Positions 23,341 through 32,441 of a stretch of DNA of 64,000 nt are shown piece by piece. A program made the position numbers and the translations under genes. The DNA is from Oscillospiraceae bacterium (GTDB lineage: Bacteria > Bacillota > Clostridia > Oscillospirales > Oscillospiraceae): NCBI GenBank assembly GCA_910574635.1, contig CAJTCG010000003.1:242920-306919 (forward strand). Direction: 5' to 3'. The notes beneath the pieces are model-generated. The model was not told the origin of the DNA and did not search any database. It worked only from the letters and a program-made list of their open reading frames with translations. How positions within the stretch are numbered: position 1 is the stretch's first letter; every line of letters starts with the position of its first letter.

Positions 23341-25521
23341 TCAGGCCTGTTCCTCTCCCGTCTCCCCGGACGGGGGCGCTTCCTCCGGCGCTTCCGCCGC
23401 CGGGGGCTGCTCCGCGGCCTCCTCCGGGGCCAGGATCTTCTCGGAAATCATGTGGACCTTCTTGGCCGCCGGTTCAATCTCCGGCGGGCGGGTGGAGGCG
23501 TAGGGGTTTTCCACCAGGGCGGGGTCCCGGCCTTCGATGATGGCCACCATCTCCGCGCCGGTGATCGTCTCCTTTTCCAGAAGGTACGCCACCACCTTGT
23601 CCATGTCCTCCCGGTTCTCCCGGATGACCTCCACGGCGGTTTTGTAGGCCTCGTCCAGCAATACCTTCACGGCCTTGTCCATCCGGGCGGCGGTGTCCTG
23701 GGCGCAGTCCATGCCATAGCCCCCGTCCAGGTACTGGTTCCGCCGGGAGGCCAGGGCCATCATGCCGAATTCCTCGCTCATGCCGAACATGGCCACCATG
23801 TTCCGCGCCACGTTCGTCGCGTCCTGGATGTCCTGGGAGGCGCCGTTGGTCATGGTGTCCATCACCACCTCCTCGGCGGCCCGGCCGCCCATGGAGACGG
23901 TGATTTTCGCCATCAGCTCTTCCTTGGTCCGAAGCTCCGTCTTGTCCTCCTCGGGCATCAGCAGGGTGTAGCCCAGGGACCCTTGGGTGTGGGGGACGAT
24001 GGTGATTTTCTGCACCGGCTCCGTGTTCTTCTGCTTATAGGCAACCATGGCGTGGCCCACCTCGTGATAGGCCACCAGCTTTTTCTCGAACTCGGTGAGG
24101 ACGCTGCCCTTTTTCTCCGTACCGGCGATGACCAGCTCGAAGGCGGCCAGCATGTCCTCCTGGCTCACCAGCTTCCGGCCCTTCCGCACGGCCCGGAGGG
24201 CCGCCTCGTTGACGAGGTTGGCCAAATCCGCGCCCACGCACCCGGCGGTGGCCAGGGCCACCTTCTTCAAGTTTACGTCCTCTCCCAGCTTGATGTTCCG
24301 GGTGTGGACCTCCAGGGTGGAGATGCGCCCCGCCAGGTTGGGCCGGTCGATGGTGATGCGGCGGTCAAACCGGCCCGGGCGGAGGAGGGCCTGGTCCAGC
24401 ACCTCCGGGCGGTTGGTCGCCGCCAGGAGGATAACGCCCTTGGTGGGGTCAAAGCCGTCCATCTCCGCCAGAAGCTGGTTTAAGGTCTGCTCCCGCTCGT
24501 CGTTGCCGCCCATGCGGTTGTCCCGGGATTTGCCGATGGTGTCGATCTCGTCGATGAAGACGATGCAGGGGGCCACCTTGCTGGCCTCCTTAAAGAGGTC
24601 CCGGACCCGGGACGCGCCCACGCCCACGAACATCTCCACGAAGTCGGAGCCGCTGATGGAGAAGAAGGGCACGTTGGCCTCCCCGGCCACGGCCTTGGCA
24701 AGCAATGTCTTGCCGGTGCCCGGAGGGCCCACCAGCAGGGCGCCCTTGGGGAGCTTCGCGCCGATCTCCGTGTACTTGCCGGGGTTGTGGAGGAAGTCGA
24801 TGATCTCCGTCAGGGACTCCTTGGCCTCGTCCTGGCCCGCCACGTCCCGGAAGGTGACCCCGGTCTGCTTTTCCATGTAGACCTTGGCGTTGGATTTCCC
24901 CACGCCGCCGATGCCCCCGATGCCGCCCATGCCCTTTTTGGCCATCCAGTTCATCACCAGGCTCATCACCAGGATGATGATGAAGAAGGGGGCCAGGTTC
25001 ACCAGGAACAGCAAAATGGGGCTCATGGGGGGCTGATAGTCCTGGTTGATGCGGATGGGTTCCTCATGAGCCGGGTCCAGGGACATGCTGGCCTCCCGGA
25101 CCCGCTCCACCACCGCGTCATAGGATTGGAGGCGCACGGTGAACAGCTCCAGGGACAGCTTCATCTCCCGGCCTTCCCCGTCCACATGGGTGTAAACGGC
25201 GGAACCGTCCTCCTGGGTGGATTTGGTGTATTCCATCCCCTCGCTGTTGGTGTAGACGTAGCCGTCCGCCGGGGTGATGATGAGGATGGATTCGCTGTTG
25301 TCGAAGTCCACCCCGGCCACCTTCCCGGCGTCCAGCATATCCAGGAACTCGCTGTACTCCAGCTCTACGCTGCTGGCCTGGTGGCCCATGCTGGTCATGT
25401 AGGTGGTGGCGTAGCTCACCAGCACCGCCAGCAGCACGGCCCAGCAGATCAGGTGGATAAAGCCCCGCCAGTTGCTGTTTTTATTCTGGTCCGGCTTTTT
25501 CTTGTTGTTGTTTTGGTCCAT
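23341..25521 (-). CDS. ftsH: ATP-dependent zinc metalloprotease FtsH
   Basis: A 726-residue membrane AAA protease that degrades unstable and misfolded membrane proteins. Two transmembrane segments (about 21-42 and 168-192) flank an extracytoplasmic domain. The AAA module has Walker A GPPGTGKT (265-272), Walker B VFIDEID (about 321-327) and the second region of homology up to RPGRFDRRI. The zinc site HEVGH is at 486-490. The Gly-rich linker [14 protein letters not shown] follows the second membrane segment. The C-terminus is Glu/Pro-rich, which is longer than in E. coli. The start at 25521 has AAAGGAG upstream. Confidence 0.97.
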   Translation of the reverse strand: MDQNNNKKKPDQNKNSNWRGFIHLICWAVLLAVLVSYATTYMTSMGHQASSVELEYSEFLDMLDAGKVAGVDFDNSESILIITPADGYVYTNSEGMEYTKSTQEDGSAVYTHVDGEGREMKLSLELFTVRLQSYDAVVERVREASMSLDPAHEEPIRINQDYQPPMSPILLFLVNLAPFFIIILVMSLVMNWMAKKGMGGIGGIGGVGKSNAKVYMEKQTGVTFRDVAGQDEAKESLTEIIDFLHNPGKYTEIGAKLPKGALLVGPPGTGKTLLAKAVAGEANVPFFSISGSDFVEMFVGVGASRVRDLFKEASKVAPCIVFIDEIDTIGKSRDNRMGGNDEREQTLNQLLAEMDGFDPTKGVILLAATNRPEVLDQALLRPGRFDRRITIDRPNLAGRISTLEVHTRNIKLGEDVNLKKVALATAGCVGADLANLVNEAALRAVRKGRKLVSQEDMLAAFELVIAGTEKKGSVLTEFEKKLVAYHEVGHAMVAYKQKNTEPVQKITIVPHTQGSLGYTLLMPEEDKTELRTKEELMAKITVSMGGRAAEEVVMDTMTNGASQDIQDATNVARNMVAMFGMSEEFGMMALASRRNQYLDGGYGMDCAQDTAARMDKAVKVLLDEAYKTAVEVIRENREDMDKVVAYLLEKETITGAEMVAIIEGRDPALVENPYASTRPPEIEPAAKKVHMISEKILAPEEAAEQPPAAEAPEEAPPSGETGEEQA

Positions 25522-25653
25522 GTATGCAATTGCTCCTTTCAAGGGAACGCACGGTATTGGTCAAAGCGTGAAACCCGGCGAAATTATATGGCAGTATATC
25601 ACAGAACCTGGAAACCCACAAGGAGGTTTCATGAAGTTTCTGTAAATTCCCGC

Positions 25654-25682
25654 TTTATTATCCTCCCGGGCTATGGTATACT
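25654..25682 (+). promoter_or_regulatory. Probable promoter for rlmB
   Basis: TTTATT and TATACT spaced 17 bp, about 50 bp before the start. The -35 box is weak and the -10 box is good. Confidence 0.5.
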
Positions 25683-25736
25683 AAGAGCGTATCGACAAAA
25701 TTTTCAGGCCGGGTCCCCGGCCGGGAAGGAATCTTT

Positions 25737-26498
25737 ATGGAAGAGCGCAGACCCCCCGCTCCCGAGGCCGACGGGATCATCGAAGGCCGCAACGCCGTTA
25801 TCGAGGCCCTCCGGGCCGGGACGGCCATTGATAAAATCTACCTCCAGAAGGGCGAAACGGACAAGACCCTGGGCCACATCGCCTCCAAGGCCCGCTCCGC
25901 CGGGGCAGTGGTGGTGGAGGCGGACCGGCGGAAGCTGGACGCCATGAGCCGCACCCACGCGCACCAGGGCGTTATCGCCCTCTGCGCCGTCCGGGAGTAC
26001 GCCAGCGTGGAGGACATTCTCCAGGCGGCGGCGGACAAGGGGGAGGCCCCCCTGCTGGTGATCTGCGACGAGCTCTCGGACCCCCACAACCTGGGGGCCG
26101 TCATCCGCACGGCGGAGTGCGCCGGGGCCCACGGCGTCATTATCCCCAAGCGCCGCAGCGCGGGGCTCACGGCGGTGGTGGCCAAGACCTCCGCCGGAGC
26201 GGTGGCCCATGTGCCCGTGGCCCGGGTGCCCAACCTCCCCGCCCTGCTGGACGACTTGAAAAAGCGGGGCGTATGGGTCTTCGGCACGGCGGCGGACGGG
26301 GCCACGGCCCTTTACGACGCGGATTTGAAGGGCCCCGCCGCCATCGTCATCGGCAGCGAGGGCAGCGGCATGGGCCGCCTGGTCGCCGAGCGCTGCGATT
26401 TCCTGGTCAGCATCCCCATGCGGGGAAAGCTCTCCTCTCTGAACGCCTCCGCCGCCGCGGCCATATTGCTTTACGAGGCTGTCCGCCAAAGACTTTAA
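25737..26498 (+). CDS. rlmB: 23S rRNA (guanosine-2'-O-)-methyltransferase, TrmH/RlmB family
   Basis: A 253-residue SpoU-type RNA methyltransferase of the SPOUT (knotted) fold using S-adenosylmethionine. The N-terminal substrate-binding part starts with IIEGRNAVIEALRAG. The three SpoU motifs are clear: DPHNLGAVIRTAECAGAHG, IVIGSEGSGMGRL, and IPMRGKLSSLNASAAAAILL. RlmB methylates G2251 in the peptidyl-transferase loop; the paralogue YsgA-type cannot be excluded. It is followed 34 bp later by the P-type-ATPase-like gene on the same strand. Confidence 0.9.
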   Translation: MEERRPPAPEADGIIEGRNAVIEALRAGTAIDKIYLQKGETDKTLGHIASKARSAGAVVVEADRRKLDAMSRTHAHQGVIALCAVREYASVEDILQAAADKGEAPLLVICDELSDPHNLGAVIRTAECAGAHGVIIPKRRSAGLTAVVAKTSAGAVAHVPVARVPNLPALLDDLKKRGVWVFGTAADGATALYDADLKGPAAIVIGSEGSGMGRLVAERCDFLVSIPMRGKLSSLNASAAAAILLYEAVRQRL

Positions 26499-26531
26499 AC
26501 ATTCCCAACCCCTTCCAAAGGAGGGACCCCC

Positions 26532-28661
26532 ATGACCCCGAAGGACGACAAGAACATCCCCGTCCCCGCCCCGGAGGACGATTACTCCCTGGAAGAGATT
26601 CTGGCGGAGTACGGCGGCAGCCTGGAGCACCACCTGCTCCGGGAGACCGAAGCCCCCGCTGATCCTGAGCCGCCCGCCGCCCCGGCGGAGCCCGCTCCGG
26701 CCCAGGAGCCGGAAACGCCGCCCGTTCCCGAGCCCCCGCCGGAGGAGGAAGCGCCGCCTTCCCCGCCGCCGGAGCCCCCTTCCGCTCCTCCCGCCCCGGA
26801 CCCCCTCCAGGAGGCCGAGCGGGCGGCGGCGGCGGACGTGGCCCGGCTGAATATCCCCCACCCCAAGCCCATCTCCCTGGAGGACGTGGTGGGCAGCACC
26901 GTGGACGCGGTGATGGAGGAGGCCCGGGAGCCGATCCTGCCCCCCAGGCGGGGCCTGTTCTCCCGGAAGCCCCTGGAGGAGACGGAGTCTCTCCCCCCGC
27001 CACCGGAACCGGAGCCGGAACCCGACCCGGAGCCCATCGGCCCCGAGCCCACCCTCTGGGAGGCGGCCCACGACGCCCGCCAGCTCTACATCCGCCGGAA
27101 GCACACGGTGGTCCTGCCCCTGGTCACGGCCCTGCCCCCCACGCTGTTCCTGCTTTTGGAGCGGTATCAGGTGAAGGTGCCCTACTGGTCCGGGGACCGG
27201 GAGGTCCAGTGCGTGGTTTTGCTCGTCTGCCTGGGGCTGACGGCACTGCTGTGCCGCCATGTGTTTCTCAAGGGCTTCGGCATGCTGCTGCGCCGCCGGT
27301 GCGTGGCGGAGCTGCTGGTATCCCTCTCCGTCCTGGTTTCGGGGCTGGACTGCGCCGCCCGGCTTTTGGACGGGCGGACCGGCGGGGCCATGCCCTACGC
27401 CTCCGTCAGCTGCCTGGGGCTGGTGTTCGCCCAGTGGGGCGTCCGCCGGGAGAGCAAGGGGAATTACGACATGCTCCGGGCCGCCTCCCTGGACGAGGAC
27501 CCGCCCTATCTGGTGGCCGCCACCTCCCAGGGGGCCTGCAAGCAGCGGGGCTCCGTCCCCGGCTTCTTCACCACCGCCGCCCGGAGCGACGCCGCCACCC
27601 TCTGGCAGACGGCGCTGCTGCCCGCCTTTTTGGCGGCGGCCCTGGTCTTCGCGGGCCTGAGCTCCGCGGGACAGGAGCGGGGCGGGGACTTTTTGCTGAA
27701 CCTCTCCGCCATCCTCCCGGCGGCGGCCACCTTTTCCCTGCCCCTGTGCTGGGCCCTGCCGTGGTCCAAGCTGTCGGAGCACCTCCAGAGGACCGGCTGC
27801 GCCGTGGCCGGCTGGTCCGGGGCCCAGAAGATCAGCGCCCGGCGGCGGATGATCGTCACCGACTCGGACCTCTTCCCCCCCGGCGCCGTCCAGCTCAACG
27901 GGCGGAAGCTCTTCGCCGAGACACAGGAGCAGGCCGTCTCCCTGGCGGCCTCCATGGCCCGGGCCGCCGGGTCCGGCCTGGAGCGCCTCTTCAACAACCT
28001 GGTCCGCAGCGAGGGGGGCCGCTATGAGAAGGTGGACGATTTCAGCTTCTACGAGGAGGGCGGCTGGTCCGGGACCATCAAGGGCGAGTCCGTGCTGATG
28101 GGCGGCATCTCCTTCATGCGGAAAATGAATATCCGGCTGCCCGCGGACGTGAACCTGAAAACCGGCGTGTTTCTGGCGGTGGACAAGGAGCTCATCGCGG
28201 TCTTCGCCGTGAAGTACAGCCCCTCGGAGAACGTGGACTTCGCCATGAAGCTGATGCAGCGCAGCCGCATCCAGCCCATCCTGGCCTCCCGGGACCCCAA
28301 CATCACCCCCTCCCTCATCAAGCGGAAGTTCAGCCGGGGGGCGCACATGGAATACCCCAGCCTTTCGGAGCGCATCGCCCTCAGCGAGGCGGAGAAGGAC
28401 CGGGACCTGCCCCGGGCCCTGCTGTTCCGGGAGGGGTTGCTGCCCTACGCGGAGACGGTGGCGGGGAGCCTCCGGCTCTGCAAGGCGGTCCGCCGGGCGG
28501 CGGCCATTTCGCTGCTTGGCAGCTGGGCGGGGACCCTGCTGACCTTCTACCTCACAAGCCTGGGGGCCTATGAGCTGCTGAACCCCCTGGCGCTGGAGGT
28601 CTTCCTGCTGCTTTGGACCCTGCCGGTGCTGCTGATGGCGGACTGGACGGGGCGCTATTAA
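26532..28661 (+). CDS. P-type-ATPase-like membrane protein with degenerate phosphorylation motif
   Basis: A 709-residue protein. Residues 1-190 are disordered, Pro/Glu/Ala-rich. Several membrane segments follow (about 195-300, 360-425) and two at the C-terminus. The segment after the second membrane block aligns in order with P1B ATPases, but the DKTGT motif reads VTDSDLFPPG, keeping the Asp and losing Lys-Thr-Gly-Thr. The nucleotide domain shows similar but weak blocks (GGISFMRKMNI, VFAVKYS). The CPC-type metal site is replaced by SLPLCWALP. Transport by phosphorylation therefore looks unlikely, and a regulatory or scaffold role is plausible. GGAGGGACCCCC precedes the ATG. Confidence 0.7.
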   Translation: MTPKDDKNIPVPAPEDDYSLEEILAEYGGSLEHHLLRETEAPADPEPPAAPAEPAPAQEPETPPVPEPPPEEEAPPSPPPEPPSAPPAPDPLQEAERAAAADVARLNIPHPKPISLEDVVGSTVDAVMEEAREPILPPRRGLFSRKPLEETESLPPPPEPEPEPDPEPIGPEPTLWEAAHDARQLYIRRKHTVVLPLVTALPPTLFLLLERYQVKVPYWSGDREVQCVVLLVCLGLTALLCRHVFLKGFGMLLRRRCVAELLVSLSVLVSGLDCAARLLDGRTGGAMPYASVSCLGLVFAQWGVRRESKGNYDMLRAASLDEDPPYLVAATSQGACKQRGSVPGFFTTAARSDAATLWQTALLPAFLAAALVFAGLSSAGQERGGDFLLNLSAILPAAATFSLPLCWALPWSKLSEHLQRTGCAVAGWSGAQKISARRRMIVTDSDLFPPGAVQLNGRKLFAETQEQAVSLAASMARAAGSGLERLFNNLVRSEGGRYEKVDDFSFYEEGGWSGTIKGESVLMGGISFMRKMNIRLPADVNLKTGVFLAVDKELIAVFAVKYSPSENVDFAMKLMQRSRIQPILASRDPNITPSLIKRKFSRGAHMEYPSLSERIALSEAEKDRDLPRALLFREGLLPYAETVAGSLRLCKAVRRAAAISLLGSWAGTLLTFYLTSLGAYELLNPLALEVFLLLWTLPVLLMADWTGRY

Positions 28662-28681
28662 ACTGTCAAGGAGTGGAATTT

Positions 28682-29527
28682 ATGGGTAAATTTGACGGCG
28701 TGCTGCTGGCCAGCGACTTTGACAACACGCTTTTATACACCGAGGACGCCCTGCGCACCGGCGGGCCGGTGCCCCCCCTGCCGGAGCGGAACCGGGAGGC
28801 CCTGGCCTATTTCATGGCCCAGGGGGGACGCTTCGCCATCGCCACGGGCCGGGCCCTTCCCGCCTTTCTCCGCCACGCGGGAGACGTTCCCATGAACGCC
28901 CCCGGCGTGGTGTGCAACGGCGCGGCCATTTATGATTTTGAGAAAGGCGAGTACCTGGAAACCGCCATGCTGGACGAGGCCGCCCGGCAGCGGGGCCAGG
29001 CGGCGCTGGACCGCTTCCCCGGCGTGGCCGTGGAGGCGTACCACATCGACAATATCATCCATGTGGTCCACCCCAACGCCATTTCCCGCCAGCACGAGCA
29101 CATGACCCACGCGGAGCTCACCGAGGCCCCCTCCCTGCCGGAGGTGCCCCTGCCCCTGGGGAAGCTCCTCTTCGAGGCGGACCACGAGACGCTGGAGGAG
29201 GTTCTGGCCTTCTTCACGGCGCAGGGGTGGGCGGAGGACTATGAGCTGATTTTCTCCGTCTCCCACCTGCTGGAAATGACCATCAAGGGGGCCAGCAAGG
29301 GCGGCATGGTCCGCCGCCTGGCCGCCCGGCTTGGAATCTCCATGGAACACGTCTACTGCGCCGGGGACGAGGCCAACGACCTCTCCATGCTTCAGGCCGC
29401 CGCCGGGGGCTTCGCCCCCGCCAACGCCTCCCCCGCCGTCCGGGAGTCCGGGGCCACGGTGGTCTGCGGCGCCCGGGAGGGGGCCATCGCGGACGTGATT
29501 GCGATACTGGATAAAAAGTACTCCTGA
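28682..29527 (+). CDS. HAD-superfamily hydrolase, Cof-type phosphatase
   Basis: A 281-residue HAD phosphatase of the Cof (IIB) group, which dephosphorylates sugar phosphates or flavin-like substrates in the cytosol. The nucleophile motif is DFDNTLL (DxDxT, residues 12-18), motif II is IATGRA, and the metal motif near the end is GDEANDLSML. A cap domain sits between. AAGGAG lies upstream of the ATG at 28682. It follows the P-type-like gene by 20 bp and ends at a terminator, so the rlmB-to-HAD genes may be one operon. Confidence 0.88.
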   Translation: MGKFDGVLLASDFDNTLLYTEDALRTGGPVPPLPERNREALAYFMAQGGRFAIATGRALPAFLRHAGDVPMNAPGVVCNGAAIYDFEKGEYLETAMLDEAARQRGQAALDRFPGVAVEAYHIDNIIHVVHPNAISRQHEHMTHAELTEAPSLPEVPLPLGKLLFEADHETLEEVLAFFTAQGWAEDYELIFSVSHLLEMTIKGASKGGMVRRLAARLGISMEHVYCAGDEANDLSMLQAAAGGFAPANASPAVRESGATVVCGAREGAIADVIAILDKKYS

Positions 29528-29538
29528 AATACGGCAAG

Positions 29539-29566
29539 CCCGGCGGGTCCTCCGCCGGGTTTTTTC
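29539..29566 (+). terminator. Terminator after the HAD gene
   Basis: CCCGGCGG-GTCCT-CCGCCGGG stem followed by six T. Confidence 0.9.
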
Positions 29567-29578
29567 TGTCTCCGCCCC

Positions 29579-29606
29579 TTGCAATTTCCCGTGAGCGTGC
29601 TACAAT
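29579..29606 (+). promoter_or_regulatory. Promoter of the iorAB operon
   Basis: TTGCAA and TACAAT spaced 16 bp, about 60 bp upstream of the iorA start. Confidence 0.65.
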
Positions 29607-29664
29607 AAACGGCGTAGTAAGCAAACGCGACGAAACGATTTTAAGAGAGGGTGACACAAACAGC

Positions 29665-31548
29665 ATGGAATGGACAATGACGGGAGGTGTCCCCGGCCAG
29701 ATCTGCCTGATGCAGGGCAACGAGGCCATTGTGCGGGGCGCGGTGGAGGCCGGAATTCACTTCGCCGCCTCCTACCCCGGCTCTCCCTCCTCCCAGGTTC
29801 TGGGAATGCTGGGCAAAATTGCCCGGGAGCGGGGCTTTTACGCGGAGTGGTCCACCAACGAGGTCTGCGCCTTGCAGGCCTGTACCGGCGCGTCCCTGGC
29901 ATGCGGACGGGCCTTGTGCGTGGTGAAGCAGAACGGCCTTTTGTGCGTGGCGGACGCGCTCCACTGCGCCGCCCAGGCCGGGGTGAAGGGGGGGCTTGTG
30001 ATCGTCTCCAGCGACGACCCCAGCGCCCACTCCTCCACCAATGAATTTGACTCCCGCTGGCAGGCCATGTCGGCGGGCATCCCCCTGCTGGAGCCCACCA
30101 CCATGCAGGAGGCCAAGGACATGATCCCCTACGCCTTCGACCTCAGCGAAAAGGTGGGGCAGATCGTGCTGATTCGGGTCACCACCCGGGTCTGCCACGG
30201 CCGGGGCAACGTGACCCTGGGCCCCCTGCCGGAGAAGCTCCGGCCCCTGGAGCGGGTGAAGGAGTGGGACCGGATGGTCTGCGTCTCCTACATGCACGGC
30301 CCCGCCCTCCAGAAGCTGGAAAAGCTCCGGGGCCTTTTTGAGGACAGCCCCTGCAACCACTACGAGGGCCCGGAGGCCCCGAAAAAGCTCGTCATCGCCG
30401 GGGGCACCGGGCGGCTCTACGGCCAGGAGGCCCTCCGCCGCCTGGGTATGGACCGGGAGACCGGCTTCATGGCCCTGGGAACCCTGTGGCCCCTGCCGGA
30501 GAACTACATATTGCCCTATCTCCGCGCCGCGGAGGAGGTTTTGATCCTGGAAGAGGTAGACCCCTTCCTGGAGCGGGCAGTCCAGGCCCTGGCGGGCCGG
30601 GAGGGCCTAAGCATCCGGTTCCTGGGCCGGGACAACGCCCTGCCCGCCGTGGGCGAGCTGGACCCGGACGTGGTTACCGCCGCCATCTGCCGCCTCACCG
30701 GCGCGGCCCTGCCCGAAAAGAAGGCCGCGGGCGAGCTGGAGCTTCCCGTCCGGGAGATGAGCTTCTGCGCGGGCTGCCCCCACCGGGCCACCTTCTATCT
30801 TTTGAAACGGGCCATGCGGCAGGAGAAGCACCCCGGCGTGGTGGTGGGCGACATCGGCTGCTACTTCATGGCGGGCCAGTCCGCCGGGCAGTACGCCTGG
30901 CAGACCTGCAACTGCATGGGCTCCGGCGTCAGCGTGGCCGAGGGGCTGGGCCAGCTGACCAACTACGGCCTGGACCAGAAGGTGGTCACCATGTGCGGCG
31001 ACTCCACCTTCTTCCACACCATCCTGCCCGGCCTGGTGAACGCAACCTATCACAACGCCAATATGCTTTTGATTGTCCTGGACAACTCCGCCACGGCCAT
31101 GACCGGCTTCCAGCCCCACCCGGGCACCGGCCTTACTGCCATGGGGGACCAGGTGAAGCCCATGGACATCCCCAAGATTCTGGACGCTGTGGGCTGCAAC
31201 GTAGAAGTGGCGGACCCCTTCGAGGTGGTGGAGGCGGAGAAGACCCTCCGCCGGATGCTGGACCAGCCGGGGATGAATGTCCTTATCATGCGCCAGCCCT
31301 GCGCCACCCTCATGACCAAGGAGCGGAGCAAGAAGCCCGTCCGGGTCTACGTGGACCAGGACGTGTGCCTGGGGGACGGCTGCGGCTGCGACAAGTACTG
31401 CTCCCGGGTCTGGGGCTGCCCCGGCAACACCTGGGACTTCAAGAAAAACAAGGCGCTCATCGACCCCGTCACCTGCGTGGGGTGCGGCGTGTGCGCCAAG
31501 CTGTGCCCCTCCGGGGCCATCAAAGTGGATAGGGGGGAAGAAGCATGA
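29665..31548 (+). CDS. iorA: Indolepyruvate:ferredoxin oxidoreductase, alpha subunit
   Basis: A 627-residue subunit that, with IorB, oxidatively decarboxylates aryl-pyruvates (indolepyruvate, phenylpyruvate) to aryl-acetyl-CoA with reduction of ferredoxin. Order of parts: N-terminal pyruvate-oxidoreductase domain (PGSPSSQVLGMLGKIA), central transketolase-like domain, thiamine-diphosphate domain (GDIGCYFMAG ... GDSTFFHTILPGLVNA, DNSATAMTGFQPHPG), and two C-terminal 4Fe-4S clusters (CLGDGCGCDKYC.. and CVGCGVCAKLCPSG). Length is standard. The GAGGGTGA about 12 bases upstream supports the start. The iorB ATG overlaps the iorA stop. Confidence 0.95.
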   Translation: MEWTMTGGVPGQICLMQGNEAIVRGAVEAGIHFAASYPGSPSSQVLGMLGKIARERGFYAEWSTNEVCALQACTGASLACGRALCVVKQNGLLCVADALHCAAQAGVKGGLVIVSSDDPSAHSSTNEFDSRWQAMSAGIPLLEPTTMQEAKDMIPYAFDLSEKVGQIVLIRVTTRVCHGRGNVTLGPLPEKLRPLERVKEWDRMVCVSYMHGPALQKLEKLRGLFEDSPCNHYEGPEAPKKLVIAGGTGRLYGQEALRRLGMDRETGFMALGTLWPLPENYILPYLRAAEEVLILEEVDPFLERAVQALAGREGLSIRFLGRDNALPAVGELDPDVVTAAICRLTGAALPEKKAAGELELPVREMSFCAGCPHRATFYLLKRAMRQEKHPGVVVGDIGCYFMAGQSAGQYAWQTCNCMGSGVSVAEGLGQLTNYGLDQKVVTMCGDSTFFHTILPGLVNATYHNANMLLIVLDNSATAMTGFQPHPGTGLTAMGDQVKPMDIPKILDAVGCNVEVADPFEVVEAEKTLRRMLDQPGMNVLIMRQPCATLMTKERSKKPVRVYVDQDVCLGDGCGCDKYCSRVWGCPGNTWDFKKNKALIDPVTCVGCGVCAKLCPSGAIKVDRGEEA

Positions 31549-32168
31549 AGCTGAAATACGATCCCTTGAACATCGTGGTCTGCGGCATCGGCGGGCAGGG
31601 CAACGTGCTGGCCGCCGAGACTCTGGGCACCGCCATGTGCGACCGGGGCTGCCGGGTGGCCGTGGGGGAGACCTACGGCGCCAGCCAGCGGGGCGGCTCC
31701 GTCATGAGCCATGTCCGGGTTTCCGAAAAATGGGACCCCAGCGTGCTGATCCCCGCCGGAGAGGCCCACATCATCATCGGCTTCGAGCCCCTGGAGACCC
31801 TCCGCATCGCCCGGAAGTACGCCGGGGCGGACACCGTTACCGTCTACGATCCCCGGCCCGTCTATCCCCTGGGCGTCCTCCAGGGTGTTCAGACCTACCC
31901 GCCCCTGGAGGAGCTCCAGGCGGAAATTGAACAGCTTTCCAGCGTGGCCCTGGCCATTCCGGCGGCGGACATCGCCATGGAGGCCGGGGACTCCCGGGCC
32001 GCCAACATCGCGCTGCTGGGGGCCTTCAGCCAGCTCTCCGCCGCCCCGCTGAGCGGGGAGGACCTGGAGAAGATTCTGGCCCAGCGGTTTAAAGGAAAGG
32101 TGCTGGAGCTGAACCGGAAAGCCTTCGCCATGGGCCGGGAGGCCGCGAAGAAAGGGGGCGCGGTGTGA
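31545..32168 (+). CDS. iorB: Indolepyruvate:ferredoxin oxidoreductase, beta subunit
   Basis: A 207-residue gamma-type 2-oxoacid oxidoreductase subunit that pairs with IorA. It carries the typical N-terminal block NIVVCGIGGQGNVLAAETLG and the ASQRGGSVMSHVRVS motif. Start and stop overlap neighbours (ATGA with iorA; TGATG with the next gene), so translation is coupled. It acts in aromatic amino-acid oxidation or aryl-acetate formation in the cytosol. Confidence 0.94.
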   Translation: MKLKYDPLNIVVCGIGGQGNVLAAETLGTAMCDRGCRVAVGETYGASQRGGSVMSHVRVSEKWDPSVLIPAGEAHIIIGFEPLETLRIARKYAGADTVTVYDPRPVYPLGVLQGVQTYPPLEELQAEIEQLSSVALAIPAADIAMEAGDSRAANIALLGAFSQLSAAPLSGEDLEKILAQRFKGKVLELNRKAFAMGREAAKKGGAV

Positions 32169-32425
32169 TGGAGACCATTCGCGTCGTGTTCCGCCACCCC
32201 CAGGGCAAGGCTCCCCTGACGCTGGAGCTGCCCCGGGACACCCGCTTTTCCGCCCTGACACCGCTGCTCTATGAGAACCGCTTTGTAGAACAGCAGAAGC
32301 CGGGCTGGCGCTGCCTCTACCAGGAGCACCTGTGCGGCATGAAGCACACACTGGCCGATTATGTGCCGGAGGGCGCGGAGGAGATCGTTTTGGACCTCTT
32401 CGGCTTCTCCCAGGTGCTGGTGTAA
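32168..32425 (+). CDS. Small ior-operon protein, possible beta-grasp fold, unknown function
   Basis: An 85-residue protein in the ior operon, starting at an ATG that overlaps the iorB stop. The alternation of strands around one helix (TIRVVFRHPQ, LTLELPRDTRFSALTPLLYE, ADYVPEGAEEIVLDLFGF) recalls ubiquitin-like beta-grasp proteins, but similarity is only by eye. It lies between iorB and an FrhB-like gene with AAAGGAGGAG after it. A carrier, adaptor or stabiliser for the oxidoreductase is conceivable. Confidence 0.65.
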   Translation: METIRVVFRHPQGKAPLTLELPRDTRFSALTPLLYENRFVEQQKPGWRCLYQEHLCGMKHTLADYVPEGAEEIVLDLFGFSQVLV

Positions 32426-32441
32426 AGGAGGAGTGGGAAAC

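Noticed and set aside
25704..28346. An 880-residue frame antisense to rlmB and the P-type-like gene
   Set aside because: A shadow of GC-rich coding DNA on the other strand; rlmB and the downstream gene have clear motifs and ribosome sites.
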